In this document: positions 1 to 10,300 of the stretch, piece after piece | How positions within the stretch are numbered: the stretch's first letter is position 1 | How the letters are laid out: every line of letters begins with the position of its first letter | Source of the DNA: Symbiodinium natans | Taxonomy: Eukaryota; Sar; Dinophyceae; Suessiales; Symbiodiniaceae | DNA: 64,000 nucleotides | Assembly (NCBI GenBank): GCA_905221605.1 | Contig: CAJNDS010002474.1 | Span: forward strand, 40,001-104,000 | Direction: 5' to 3' | The notes under the pieces: generated by a model | What the model saw: only the letters and a program-made list of their open reading frames with translations | What the model was told of the DNA's origin: nothing | Databases searched by the model: none | Made by a program: the position numbers and the translations under genes

Positions 1-75
1 GTCAGCCCTTATGACCCGCGGAAAGGACTTTATTCCCCAAACAGGAACCGTTTGGGGTCCTCTCCTCAGAAAAAA

Positions 76-2111
76 GTGTCACGCGCTTGACCAGATGGGT
101 GTCACGCGCTTCGGGCCTGTGGTCTCCCATGGTCTCCGATCATGAGCACAATTGAGACCATTCGGGTCGGTGGGTGTCACGCGCTTCGGGCCTGTGCTCT
201 CCCATGGCATTGGGGTCATTGGGGCCGGGTGGGCGTCACGCGCTTCGGGCCTGTGGTCTCCCATGGTCTCCGATCATGAGCACAATTGGGGCCATTGGGG
301 CCGGTTGGTGTCACGCGCTTCGGGCCTGTGGTCTCCCATAGTCTCCGATCATGAGCACAATTGGGGCCGTTGGGGCCGGGTGGGCGTCACGCGCTTCGGG
401 CCTGTGGTCTCCCATGGTCTCCGATCATGAGCACAATTGGGGCCATTGGGGCCGGTTGGTGTCACGCGCTTCGCCTGTGTGGTCTCCCATGGTCTCCGAT
501 CATGAGCACAATTGGGGCCATCGCGGCCGGGTGGGTGTCACGCGGTTGGGGCTGGTCTCCGAGCCATTGGGGCCGGGTGGGTGTCACGCGCTTCTGGCCC
601 GTGGTCTCCCATGGTCTCCATGAACGCAATCGGGGCCATTGGGGCCGTGTGGGTGTCACACGCTTCGGGCCTGTGGTCTCGGGATCGGTGGTCACGTGCT
701 TCGGGCCTGTGGTCTGGTCTCCAATCATGAGCACAATTGGGGCCGTTGGGGTGGGGTGGGTGTCACGCGCTGAGCGCAATTGGGGCCATTGGGGCGGGTG
801 GGTGTCACGCGCCTCGGGCCTGTGGTCTCCCATGCTCTCCGATCGGGAGCACAATTAGGGCCATTGGGGCCGGGTGGGTGTCACGCGCTTCAGCGCGCTT
901 CGGGCCTGTGCTCTCCCATGGTCCACAATTGTGAGGCCATTGGAGCGGGTGGATGTCACGCGCTTCGGGCCTGTGGTCGCATGGTCTCCGATCATGAGCA
1001 CAATTGGGCCATTGGGGCCGGGCGGGTGTCACGCGCTTCGGGCCTGTGGTTTTCCATCGTCTCCCATCATGTCTCCGATCATGAGCACAATTGGGGCCAT
1101 GGGGCCGGGTGGGTGTCACGCGCTCGGGCCTGCGCTCTTCCATGATGAGCACAATTGCCCAATCGCCGGGTGGGTGTCACGCGCTCGGGCCTGCAGTCTT
1201 CCATGGTTTTCGATCATGAGCACAATTGGGGCCATTGGGGCCGGGTGGGTGTCACGCGCTTCGGGGCCTGTGGTCTCCCACAGTCTCCGATCATGTGAGC
1301 ACAATTGGGGCCATTGGGGCCGGGCGGGTGTCACTCTCCCATGGTCTCCGATCATGAGCACAATTGGGGCCAACTGGCGGGCGGGTGTCACGCGGCCTGG
1401 GTGTCACACGCTTGGGTCTGTGGTCTCCCATGGTCTCCGCTCATGAGCGAAATGGTCCGGGTCCGTGATCACGGTCTCCGATCATGAGCGACCGAGGGTG
1501 GGAGGGTGTCACGCGGGTCTGGTCTCCGATCATGAGTGCAGTGGGCTGGGTGGGTGTCACGCGGCTCGCGTCCGCGGTCTCGCATGTTCTCCGATCATAA
1601 GGGTTGTGAGCGCACTGGGGCCGAGCGGGTCTCCAATCATGAGCGACAAGGGTTGGGAAGGTGTCACGGTTGAGTCCCTGGTCTTCCATGGTCTCCGGTC
1701 ATGAGCACAATGGGGCTGGGCGGGTGTCACGCGGTTCGGGTCCGCGGTTTCCCATGGACTCCGATGAGCAACAAGCTTGGGAGGGTGTCACGCGCTGGGT
1801 TTGTCGCGCGATCCGGCTCCGTGGTCTCCCATGATCTCCGATCATGAGCGACAGGGGTTGAGAGGGTGTCACGCGCTTGGATTCGTGGTCTCACATGGTC
1901 TCCTATCATTAGCGCAATGGGGCCGGACGGGTGTCACGCTGTTCGGGTCCGTGGTGAGTGGCAGGGGTTCGAGGGTGTCACGCGCTTGATGGTCTCCCAT
2001 AAATCATCTGGGAGGGTGTCGCGCGCTTGTCCGTGGTCTCCCATGGTCTCTGAGCACGATGGGCGGGTGTCACGCTGTCCGGTTTCGTGGTCTGTCACGG
2101 CGTCCGATCAT
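76..2111 (+). repeat. 75-76 bp satellite array, left block
   Basis: Successive GTCACGCG motifs lie at about 101, 176, 235, 310, 386, 461 and 537, giving a 75-76 bp period (one unit is shortened to 59). A typical unit carries three palindromes, CCATGG, TCATGA and CAATTG, between GTGTCACGCGCTTCGGGCC and GGCCATTGGGGCC. Up to about 1440 the units are of one type. After that, two diverged types mix, one with GAGCGACAGGGGTTGAGAGGG and one with GAGCGCAATGGGGCCGGGCG. The period is 25 codons, so short open frames occur, but their products are only translations of the repeat. Bases 1-75 upstream are non-repetitive and I recognise nothing in them. Confidence 0.95.
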
Positions 2112-2117
2112 GAGAGG

Positions 2118-2458
2118 CTCTGGTCCGCCTGGTCCGTGACGCGCACAGACACGGTGCCCGCCTTCAGGTTCAGGAATTGATTGGTCGGAAGCAGGGGCTC
2201 CACCGTGTCCGCTTGGAAGCTGCCGGCCGTGGCGATGCCCAGGCTGGAGTCCGCGAAGATGCGGCCCATGGTCAGCATGTTGACCCCCGTCTTGAGGCTG
2301 AATTGGCTCGAGGACAGGTCGGCCACGGCGGCCCCGTTGGAAGCCTCGAACTCGATGCCCAGGCTGCCGCCCCGCAGCGTCAAGAAATCCGCTCCGTTGG
2401 CGCGCACGTCATTGACCAGCAGGGGGTCCGCGGGCGGTGCCCCTGCCACACCTGCCAG
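2118..2458 (-). CDS. Partial coding block A, repetitive beta-rich protein, inverted exon-like segment
   Basis: This is an open minus-strand frame of about 113 codons, clearly distinct from the satellite on both sides. Third codon positions are almost all G or C, the amino-acid mix is normal, and hydrophobic residues alternate with G, S, D and N (for example FLTLRGGSLGIEFEASNG, then SQFSLKTGVNMLTMGRIFAD). That resembles beta-strand repeats of tail-fibre or adhesin-like stalks, though I cannot name a family. There is no ATG at the 5' end. The frame opens after a stop inside the satellite junction, and two AG dinucleotides (CAG before GTG, and CAG before GGGCACC) look like 3' splice sites, so this is probably an internal exon. 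The 3' end runs into satellite at a GAGAGG/CCTCTC junction and stops there. It points away from block B, which it would adjoin if one inversion were undone. Confidence 0.6.
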
Positions 2459-3044
2459 TCAATGATCGGAGACCGTGGGAGACCACGGACCCAAGCGCAT
2501 GAACACCCTCCCAATGCCTGTAACTGTAGCTCACCACGGACCCGAACCGCATGACACCCGCCCAGCCCCATTGCGCTCATGGTCGCGGAGACCATGGGAG
2601 ACCACGAATCCAAGCGTGTGACACCCTCTCAACCCCTGTCGCTGCGTCGCTCATGATCGGATATCACGGGAGACCACGGACCCGGACCGCATGGCACCCC
2701 GCCAGCCCATGATCGGAGACCAAGCGCGTGAACACCCTCCCCACGCCTGTAGCTAACCGCGTGCCCGGCCCCATTGCGCTCATGGTCGGAGATTATGGGA
2801 GACCACAAATCCAAGCGTGCGACACCCTCTCATCATGATCGGAGATCCCGGGAGACCACGGGCCCGGACCACGTGACACCCGCCAGCCCATGATCGGAGA
2901 CCCCAAGCGCGTGAACACCCTCCCAATGCCTGTAGCTCACCACGGACCCGAACCGCGTGACACCCGCCCGGCCCCATTGCGCTCATGATCGGAGATGTTG
3001 GGAGACCACGAACCCAAGCGCGTGACACCCTCTCAACCCCTCTC
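2459..3044 (-). repeat. Satellite block in inverted orientation
   Basis: This is the same 75-76 bp satellite as the left block but reverse-complemented. Units read ATGATCGGAGACC, then GGGAGACCACG, then CGTGACACCCTCTCAACCCC. It fills exactly the space between coding blocks A and B. Both flanking satellite blocks run in the plus orientation, so orientation changes only at the coding blocks. Confidence 0.93.
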
Positions 3045-3053
3045 GGGCCCCTG

Positions 3054-3626
3054 ATGGCCTACTCCACCGCCCAGACATACACGCAGGCCGAGGTAAACAC
3101 CCAGATCTCGAACGCCGTCGACGCCCTGAACGTTTCGCAGTACGCCACGCAGGCCGACATCGACAGCTCCCTCAGCGCAGAGCTTGCCAACTACTGGGAC
3201 CAGGGCGAAACCTCGGCGGAGATCGCCAGCCAGATCAGCTCCTCCGGGCTCCTCACCGAAGCCCAGGGCGACGCCCGGTATCATCCCGCCAACGGCAACG
3301 CTGGAGGCGGAGGCATCATCCCTATGGTGCTCGACAATTTCACGCCAAGAATGATACGGGCACTGCTGCCCCAGGCACCCCTGGGAGCGAACCTGACCCT
3401 CGGCAACTCCGCAACGGTGCAACTGACGTGTGACTGCTACTCGAAGAGCGAGAGCGACGGGAGGTACTTCTCCAACACCGACTACGCACCTCTCGACTCC
3501 CGGTACCATGTGGTCAACGGCAACACGGGGGGCGGAGGCATCATCCCTATGGCGCTCGACAATTTCATGCCCAGAATGATAAGGGCGCTGCTGCCCCAGG
3601 CGCCCCTGGGGCACGCGAAAACGGGT
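3054..3626 (+). CDS. Partial coding block B, tail-fibre-like DxRY-repeat protein
   Basis: About 191 codons are open, with strongly GC-ending codons. If the ATG at 3054 is residue 1, the N-terminal part has short helical repeats of the YTQAEVNTQIS and YATQADIDSSL type (residues 9-41). Tail-fibre-like motifs follow: EAQGDARYH (69-77), YSKSESDGRY (129-138) and APLDSRYH (145-152). A 75-residue unit is duplicated: NGN..GGGGIIPM.LDNF.PRMIRALLPQAPLG occurs at about 80-111 and again at about 155-186. Motifs of the form Y.K.E.D.RY are typical of phage and large-virus tail fibres and also occur in algal proteins. The host protein's function is unknown; a surface or adhesion fibre is an inference. The frame ends in the next satellite block at a GT dinucleotide (3625-3626) that could be a splice donor. 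The ATG may be the true start or lie inside an exon, since the frame also continues upstream into satellite. Confidence 0.65.
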
Positions 3627-3890
3627 CCGTGGTCTATGATCTCCGATCATGAGCGACAGGGGTTGAGAGGGTGTCACACGCTTGGGTTCGTGGTCTCCCA
3701 GGGTCTCCGACCATGAGCGCAATGGGGCCGGGCGGGTGTCACGCGGTTCGGGTCCGTGGCGAGCGACAGGGATTGCGGGGGTGTCACGCGCTTGGGTCCG
3801 TGGTCTCCGATGGTCTCTGATCACGAGTGAAGGGGGTGTGACGTGGCATGGTCTCCGATCATGAGCGACAGGGCAGGGGTTGAGAGGGGC
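3622..3890 (+). repeat. Satellite block, right, plus orientation
   Basis: About three to four further units of the 75-76 bp satellite, of the GAGCGACAGGGGTTGAGAGGG and GAGCGCAATGGGGCCGGGCG types, in the same orientation as the left block. The satellite ends at about 3890, a dozen bases before the ATGCAT-rich higher-order repeat begins. Confidence 0.93.
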
Positions 3891-3901
3891 GGAGGCAGGG
3901 T

Positions 3902-6447
3902 GGACCCAGAATCAGAAAGAACATGCTCAGACACATTTTTCAAAGCGGGCAAATTGCATTCGCGCAGCTTGCTCCTTCCACAACCCAAGTTAAAAGCTGA
4001 TCTTTTGTCGTAAAGACAGAGGCTGCGTACAGAAGAAGCCCCTGTCCGAATGCATTTCTCGCCCGCGCTTTAATGCACTCAGCTGTTTTCGCCTTCTAAA
4101 AAGTGCACAAAGAGAGCACGGCGTTGCAAATGTGGAAAGCAAGACCAAAAGCTTTTTTTAGGCCTGGCAAAATGCATTCGGGCAGCGCTTGGACAGGCAT
4201 GTCTATTGGGTTGTCTGGTTCCATTACAGCATCAAGACAAGCAAACACAAAACAAAAAAGTCGGTTGGTGTTTTACGACCAACGTTTCCCGAAATGCATC
4301 TGAGGGCATTCCACATGCATTTTTCGTCGCCCGAAAAACGCATTTGGCACTGGTTTCCTATCGTGTTGCAATCTTGGGTTCTGCCGGCTCATGACGTCTT
4401 CGAAATTTGATGTCTTTCTGTGCATAAGAACATCTATATATAGGATTTGAACGCGTTTAGAACCATAATCACCGTTTTGCAAAATTCCCGAAAAGGGGCC
4501 CAAAATCAGAAACAACATGCCCAGATGCATTTTGCAAAGGCAAAATGCATTCGCGCAGCTTGCTCCTTCCAAAACCACAATAAAAAACTCACTTGATAAT
4601 TGACTTTTGTGTCAAAGACAGAGGCCCCGTACGGAAGAAACCAAAGTCCGAATGCATCTTTCGCCCGTGCCCAAATGCATTCAGCTGTTTTCGCTTTGAA
4701 AAAGTGCGAAAAGAGCATGCGGCGTTGCACATGTGGAAAGCAAGACCAAATGCGTGTTTCAGGCCTGGCAAAATGCATTCGGCAGCGTCTGGTCATCCAT
4801 GTCTATTGGGTTATCTTTGCTCCATTACAGCATCAAAAGCAAACGAAAACAAAACAAAAAAGTAGGTTGGTGTTTTACGACCAACATCTACCCGACATGC
4901 ATTTCTAGGGCATTCCAAATGCATTTTTCGTCGCCCGAAGAATGCATTTGGCGCTGGTTTCCTATCATGTTTAGTCTTGGTTTCTGCTGGCTCATGACGT
5001 ATTCGATTCTTCTGATGTGTTTTCTGTGCATAAAAGTAGCTATAGGAATTGAAAAACGCGTTTAGAACAATGTTCGGCATCTTGCAGGAGTACCGAAACA
5101 GACCAGAATCAGGAAGAACATGCTCAGGTGCATTTTTTAAGTGGACAAAATGCATTCGCGCAGCTTGGTCCTTCCGCAACCGCAATAGAATTGAGTTAAA
5201 AGCTGATCTTTTGTCGTAAAGACAGAGGCTGCGTACAGAAGAAGCCCCTGTCCGAATGCATTTCTCGCCCGCGCTTTAATGCATTCAGCTGCTTTCGCCT
5301 TCTAAAAAGTGCACAAAGAGAGCATGGCGTTGCAAATGTGGAAAGCAAGACCAAATGCTTCTTTAAGCCTGGCAAAATGCATTCGGGCAGCGCTTGGGCA
5401 GCCACGTCTATTGGGTTGTCTTGTTCCATTACAGCATCAAAACAAGCAAACACAAAACAAAAAAGTCGGTTGGTGTTTTACAACCAACATTTCCCCGACA
5501 TGCATCTGAGGGCATTCCACATGCATTTTTCGTCGCCCGAAAAACGCATTTGGCACTGGTTTCCTATCATGTTGCAATCTTGGGTTCTGCCGGCTCATGA
5601 CTTCTTCGAAATTTGATGTCTTTCTGCGCATAAGAACATCTATATATAGGATTTGAACGCGTGTAGAACCATAATCACCGTTTTGCAAAACTCCCGAAAA
5701 GGGGCCCAAAATCAGAAGCAACATGCCCAGATGCATTTTGCAAAGGCAAAATGCATTCGCGCAGCTTGCTCCTTCCAAAACCACAATAAAAAACTCACTT
5801 GATAACTGACTTTTGTGTCAAAGACAGAGGCCCCGTACGGAAGAAACCAAAGTCCGAATGCATTTTTCGCCCGTGCCCAAATGCATTCAGCTGTATTCGC
5901 TTTGAAAAAGTGCGAAAAGAGCATGCGGCGTTGCACATGTGGAAAGCAAGACCAAATGCGTGTTTCAGGCCTGGCAAAATGCATTCGGCAGCGTCTGGTC
6001 ATCCATGTCTATTGGGTTATCTTTGCTCCATTACAGCATCAAAAGCAAACGACAACAAAACAAAAAAGTAGGTTGGTGTTTTACGACCAACATCTACCCG
6101 ACATGCATTTCTAGGGCATTCCAAATGCATTTTTCGTCGCCCGAAGAATGCATTTGGCGCTGGTTTCCTATCATGTTTAGTCTTGGTTTCTGCTGGCTCA
6201 TGACGTATTCGATTCTTCTGATGTGTTTTCTGTGCATAAAAGTAGCTATAGGAATTGAAAAACGCGTTTAGAACAATGTTCGGCATCTTGCAGGAGTACC
6301 GAAACAGACCCAGAATCAGGAAGAACATGCTCAGGTGCATTTTTAAGTGGGCAAGATGCATTCGCGTAGCTTGCTCCTTCCACAACCGCAATAGAATTGA
6401 GTTAAGAGCTGATCCTTCGTCGTAAAGACAAGCTGCGTGCAGAAGAG
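3902..6447. repeat. Higher-order satellite, alternating ~600 bp monomers (1206 bp period)
   Basis: The landmark TCAG(A/G)AA(G/C)(A/C)ACATGC recurs at about 3913, 4506, 5108, 5713 and 6314, so monomers are about 593-605 bp. Alternate monomers match best: the second and fourth differ at only a handful of bases, the first and third at roughly twenty, and neighbours are far more diverged. The order is therefore A-B-A'-B'-A'' (partial). Each monomer is dense in ATGCAT within AAATGCATT contexts, about eight in monomer 4506-5107, far above chance. Short open frames of 60-124 codons recur at exactly 1206 bp offsets and are translations of the repeat, not genes. Higher-order satellites of this kind are known from centromeric or heterochromatic arrays; a role here is inference. 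Confidence 0.92.
4264..4283. other. Conserved small hairpin in each ~600 bp monomer
   Basis: GTTGGT and ACCAAC form a 6-bp stem around an 8-base loop (GTTTTACG). The same structure is present in all four full monomers: 4264-4283, 4866-4885, 5469-5488 and 6072-6091. The one internal difference (a G to A in the third copy) falls in the loop and leaves the stem intact. Conservation across the otherwise diverged A and B monomers suggests constraint, though common ancestry alone could explain it. Confidence 0.6.
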
Positions 6448-6540
6448 ACGAATAAGGCGAGTTCTACGCGTCGCGTTATTGTTTCATGCCGCTTTCCCTT
6501 CATCTACAATCTTACTGTTTGGGGTCTTCGCCGGCATAAT
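6448..6540. other. Short spacer
   Basis: Spacer between the end of the ~600 bp satellite and the first minus-strand candidate frame. I see no repeat or signal in it. Confidence 0.4.
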
Positions 6541-6852
6541 CTAGTACCAACGTACCCACCCAAAAACTGCACATTTGATGGACGCTGCAGGCATCATCTG
6601 TGATGGGCACTCCCAGCATATGTTGTGGTATTCTATGGGATTAGGCACTTCCGGGAATCTCTGGGGGTAGTTCTCTGTGCAGGGCACTCCAGGCATATTC
6701 ACGGCGGGATGCTGTTTGGACGGGAGGTCCAGGCCGGAGAGGAGAATGGCTGAGTTAAAATCTACCAACCCCCACCGAGGGTGGGCAACAAAGACTTTGT
6801 GAAACTTGTAGTTCGGTTCTAAGGCAACGCGGTGAGCATACATGAGCCTCAT
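6541..6852 (-). CDS. Candidate exon or small gene, unknown protein
   Basis: The frame runs from an ATG at 6852 to a TAG at 6541 (103 codons). A longer version from a GTG at 6909 would start in an alternating purine-pyrimidine tract and is less credible. The product has ordinary protein composition: aromatic and charged residues are well spread, for example YKFHKVFVAHPRWGLVDFN near the start, then NICWECPSQMMP and a C-terminal FGWVRWY. I recognise no family. It follows candidate 7030-7311 on the same strand about 180 bases downstream, so the two could be exons of one gene, but that candidate ends in its own stop and I see no certain splice pair. A chance open frame remains possible. Confidence 0.3.
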   Translation of the reverse strand: MRLMYAHRVALEPNYKFHKVFVAHPRWGLVDFNSAILLSGLDLPSKQHPAVNMPGVPCTENYPQRFPEVPNPIEYHNICWECPSQMMPAASIKCAVFGWVRWY

Positions 6853-7029
6853 GTCATGTGAGTAGAGGGCTTTATCCAGTCGCGTGCACGCGCGCGCACA
6901 GACACACACATCAGTATCTGTTAGGTAGGGCGGAGTAATCTTGGCTGAGGGCTATTGGATGTTATTGGGGGTTCGAGGCTTTGGGATCTTTACTTTGGCG
7001 ATGTAGTTGGCTTGAGGGTTTAGGAAAGT

Positions 7030-7311
7030 TTAGGAGTTCCACTTTGAAGGCTCAAAGCCGGCCTTGTTCTTGACGACGCCCCAGGCCGGGGCGGTGGTTT
7101 CCTCCAGTTCGACGATCCAAGTTGTGGGCTTGTTAGGTTCGGGGGCTTCTCCTGAAAGTGCAGGAGTGGCAACAAACAGGTAGACTACCGGTCGCTGGCG
7201 AAATCGAACTATATGCGAGTCGCTGTGTCCGGTTCCGGTGCTTTCGTGCTGAGGCATGAAAGAAGGGAAGAAGGCAATCATGTTGTGTTCGGGGGTTTGG
7301 AACGTCCACAT
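7030..7311 (-). CDS. Candidate exon or small gene, unknown protein
   Basis: About 93 codons from an ATG at 7311 to a TAA at 7030, minus strand. The C-terminal third (PTTWIVELEETTAPAWGVV, then NKAGFEPSKWNS) has mostly G- or C-ending codons and looks coding, unlike the flanking heptamer-rich DNA. The N-terminal part contains HNMIAFFPSFMPQHE. No known domain is recognised. A sequence just upstream of the ATG reads as a possible AG acceptor, so the true 5' end may be a splice site rather than this ATG. It lies upstream of candidate 6541-6852 on the same strand. Confidence 0.3.
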   Translation of the reverse strand: MWTFQTPEHNMIAFFPSFMPQHESTGTGHSDSHIVRFRQRPVVYLFVATPALSGEAPEPNKPTTWIVELEETTAPAWGVVKNKAGFEPSKWNS

Positions 7312-10300
7312 ATGAACTGGAACCACCCACAACTTTGAACACTCGGCACCTGCCGGAACCCCGAGCCGTTGCCTGAAGGCACAAGAATGTGCACCGAATG
7401 CACCCCAGAAACCAAAGCCCGAAGACTTACAATGGGTTGCGCAGTGCTTTCGGTTTGGAGCTTGAGCAGCGAAGCCAAAACAAAGCAGTGGCGGATCCTG
7501 AAGTGGTCTTGAAGCCTGCTCTGAAAGCCTCAGCCCTTGTGGTTCTGGGCCCTGAACGGGCCTAGCTAAGATTCGGGGGCAGAGAGCTCACTTCAGGGAT
7601 CTGGATATTTTCGCCTCCTCCTTCTCCTTCTCCTCTTCTCGCACCAGCTTTCCTGAAACCAGGCTTTTGAACATCCAAGGGTAGGCTTGGTCATTGGGGT
7701 CCAGACTTCCCAAGCCCGAAACTCCTACGAAGCGGACCCCATAGATCCCCGGCAGGGCTCCCCGACTTCGTTTTGACCGTCATTTTGAGGCCAAACCTTG
7801 AAGCTTCAAGGCCTGAACCCGCCCGCTGCGCGCCTGCTACTTCCACCTTCATGGTGGCCTGAACCACTTCTTCCTCATGCCAGCCATCGTCCTCCTCTGC
7901 TTTCTTCTTGGTTTCCTTCTTCTCCTCCTAGGTTGGTCGCAGAAACAGGGCTAAGGGCTAACCGGCCAACTAGGTCTGCTTGTTTTCGGTTTAAGGATGT
8001 TGAGCTTCAGGGACTCCTTTTAAAGACGCATGTAAGCAGCTGTCGCAGACAAGTAAAGGCTTCGATTCGTGTCCACTGAAGAACCTTCTTCAATCACAAT
8101 GAAAGACACCAGAGCCACCGAACCAGCTATGAAATCCTTGTCAAAATGGAACACCAAGCAAACCAAACCAAGACAAGACACAACAGCGCCAAACCCTGAA
8201 ACCCTAAAACCCAGAACGTTTCACAAGCCAGCAGCCCTAAGCCCATGTCATGAAGTTGCGCAGGAACCGCAACTTGAAGTTGGTGACAATTCACAGCTCC
8301 CAGCATGGTTTCACATACAGCACAAGGAGCCGCAGGCTTCTCGTTCATGGCATTGTTGAGGTTGGAGCCCTGAGCTGTGCCAGCTTCTGGGAAGGCACAG
8401 GGCAGGGTTTCAGGCTGCGACAGCTTTGGGGACACCCTGCAGAGCCTTTGGTGCAGTAAGGAGACAGAGGGTAAGGCGGGTAAGGGCCTTGATCTTCTTC
8501 TTTTTGTCCTTCTTGAAGAAGTCATTTAGTGACGGCGCCTGGCATCATGCGACACCGCAGCGAACTCGTCGCCCCAAGTAGTACACCCTCTGACTCGCTG
8601 CAGAGGATGTCAGCATCTCAAGCCCAACCCCCCCGGCAGCTGCTTCAGAGTTTACCGCCTAGCCATTCGGCAGCAGGACGGACTGGGAGGGATTTTGGCT
8701 TCACGAGCTCGGATAACCCCAAGCCAGTTACGCATTGTAAAAACAGTGGATGTATGGAAGAAAACTGTAGGTACATCTGCACTATGCATAGAAAACATGT
8801 GCGTGCTAGTCCCTGAGTCCTTACGCTTGGGCCCCAAACACCCCCAGCCCTTCCAAATGAAGACAAAAACCCAAAGTCCAGCCTCCGCCATGAGGGATGT
8901 TCCTGCTCCAGCGCTTCTGGTAAAGAGCCCCATGATGTTCAGATTTAAAGGATTAAAGGTTGTTGTTTTTCTCCGCTCGATGCTGTCTGCATTTGGGCCT
9001 CGATAGCGCAAATACCGCGTTGATCAAGGTTGCAGCCGTTACAGGGCTTGAGATTTCCAGCTTGTTAGGCTTTCTGGTGTGGTAGGGTGACCATCTCAGG
9101 CAAAAGCAACAGATCCGAAATCCACAGGTCGAACCGCATCTAAACGGAATTCCGAAATCAAAGGAAGCCCTCTGATTGCCTCCAGGAGAGGAACCTGAGA
9201 ACCCTTGAATCTCTCACCCCCGCCGCGCCTTTCAAGTCTTATGCAACCAGTTTTTCAACAACTGCTCGCAGCTTGATCCAAGCTCCGAAGGCACCACGCA
9301 GTCACGGTGTTGCGGAGAACTGTATTAACGATGCACACATGAACGCATGGCCGCTTAGAGCAGGGAGTTTAGGGTGTATGTTGGGGGTGCTCAGACTTCA
9401 GGGAAGCCTTAACATCCCGGCCTCAGCGTTTGAAAGGCACGGGCAGAGATTCAGAAGCAACCAGGACTTGGACATCTCTGGGGGTTAAACTGTGTAAAGA
9501 GCTTGCGAATACATTGCATTTTGCCGGAACCCCCAAATCGGAAACCCTAAGCTGGCAAGAGAACGCGAAGTTAGAGGAGGGTGCATCGATGAGTATCCCA
9601 TCGAGCGCTGATAACTCCGTCCACGAATCCGGCTGATCCACCTTACTGCCATGCATGACATCCTCATCGAAAAGCCGCTTGGGCCACCGGATTCGGGAAG
9701 AGTAGCCTGGCCTTCGGTGCAGTTGCTTCGGAGAGCTCTGCAGCAACACACTTTCGACATTTTGAGACGCAAGCTCCAGGGAGCTGAGGGGCATTGGCGT
9801 AACGCGGCGCAACCCGGGCTCTACAGTTACTACAGTGCACTCGTGGCTTGCTTTTCGCATGCTGCTCCGCGCGAGGTATTTCAGCCTCCCGCGTCAACCA
9901 GATGATGATGCCCCATGCAGGAACAGCGAAAACTTGAAAACAAGGCCCCGGCCCGCTGTGATCCGCTGCGTGCACACCGTGCTGTCGAAAGGCATCAGTT
10001 TCTTGACTCCCCTAGCGCAAGGACGATTTAGGAAGAAATGCCCGCCATGAATCTGCATAAGCCGTGTAGACCGGCAAGAGACCAGCAAAGCTGCAGCAAG
10101 AAAGTGGCACCGAGCATTTTTTTCTTTTTCTTTTTCTTCTTCTTCGGAGACTTGCTCCTTTCCAGACTCGAGCTCACTGCACCTGGGCCGCAATTGAAGA
10201 CTCTGCCAAGCTTTCTGGCTTGCGGGCTTAGGCTTGTGAAAGCTTCAAGAGTTGTTGAGTTACAACTTGTCGGGCTATGGACTTATCTTGATGCAGTTCA

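Noticed and set aside
4103-6391. Recurrent 60-124 codon frames at 1206 bp offsets, e.g. with MHFSSPEKRIWHWFP
   Set aside because: They repeat because the DNA repeats. They overlap antiparallel and show no protein-like conservation beyond DNA identity.
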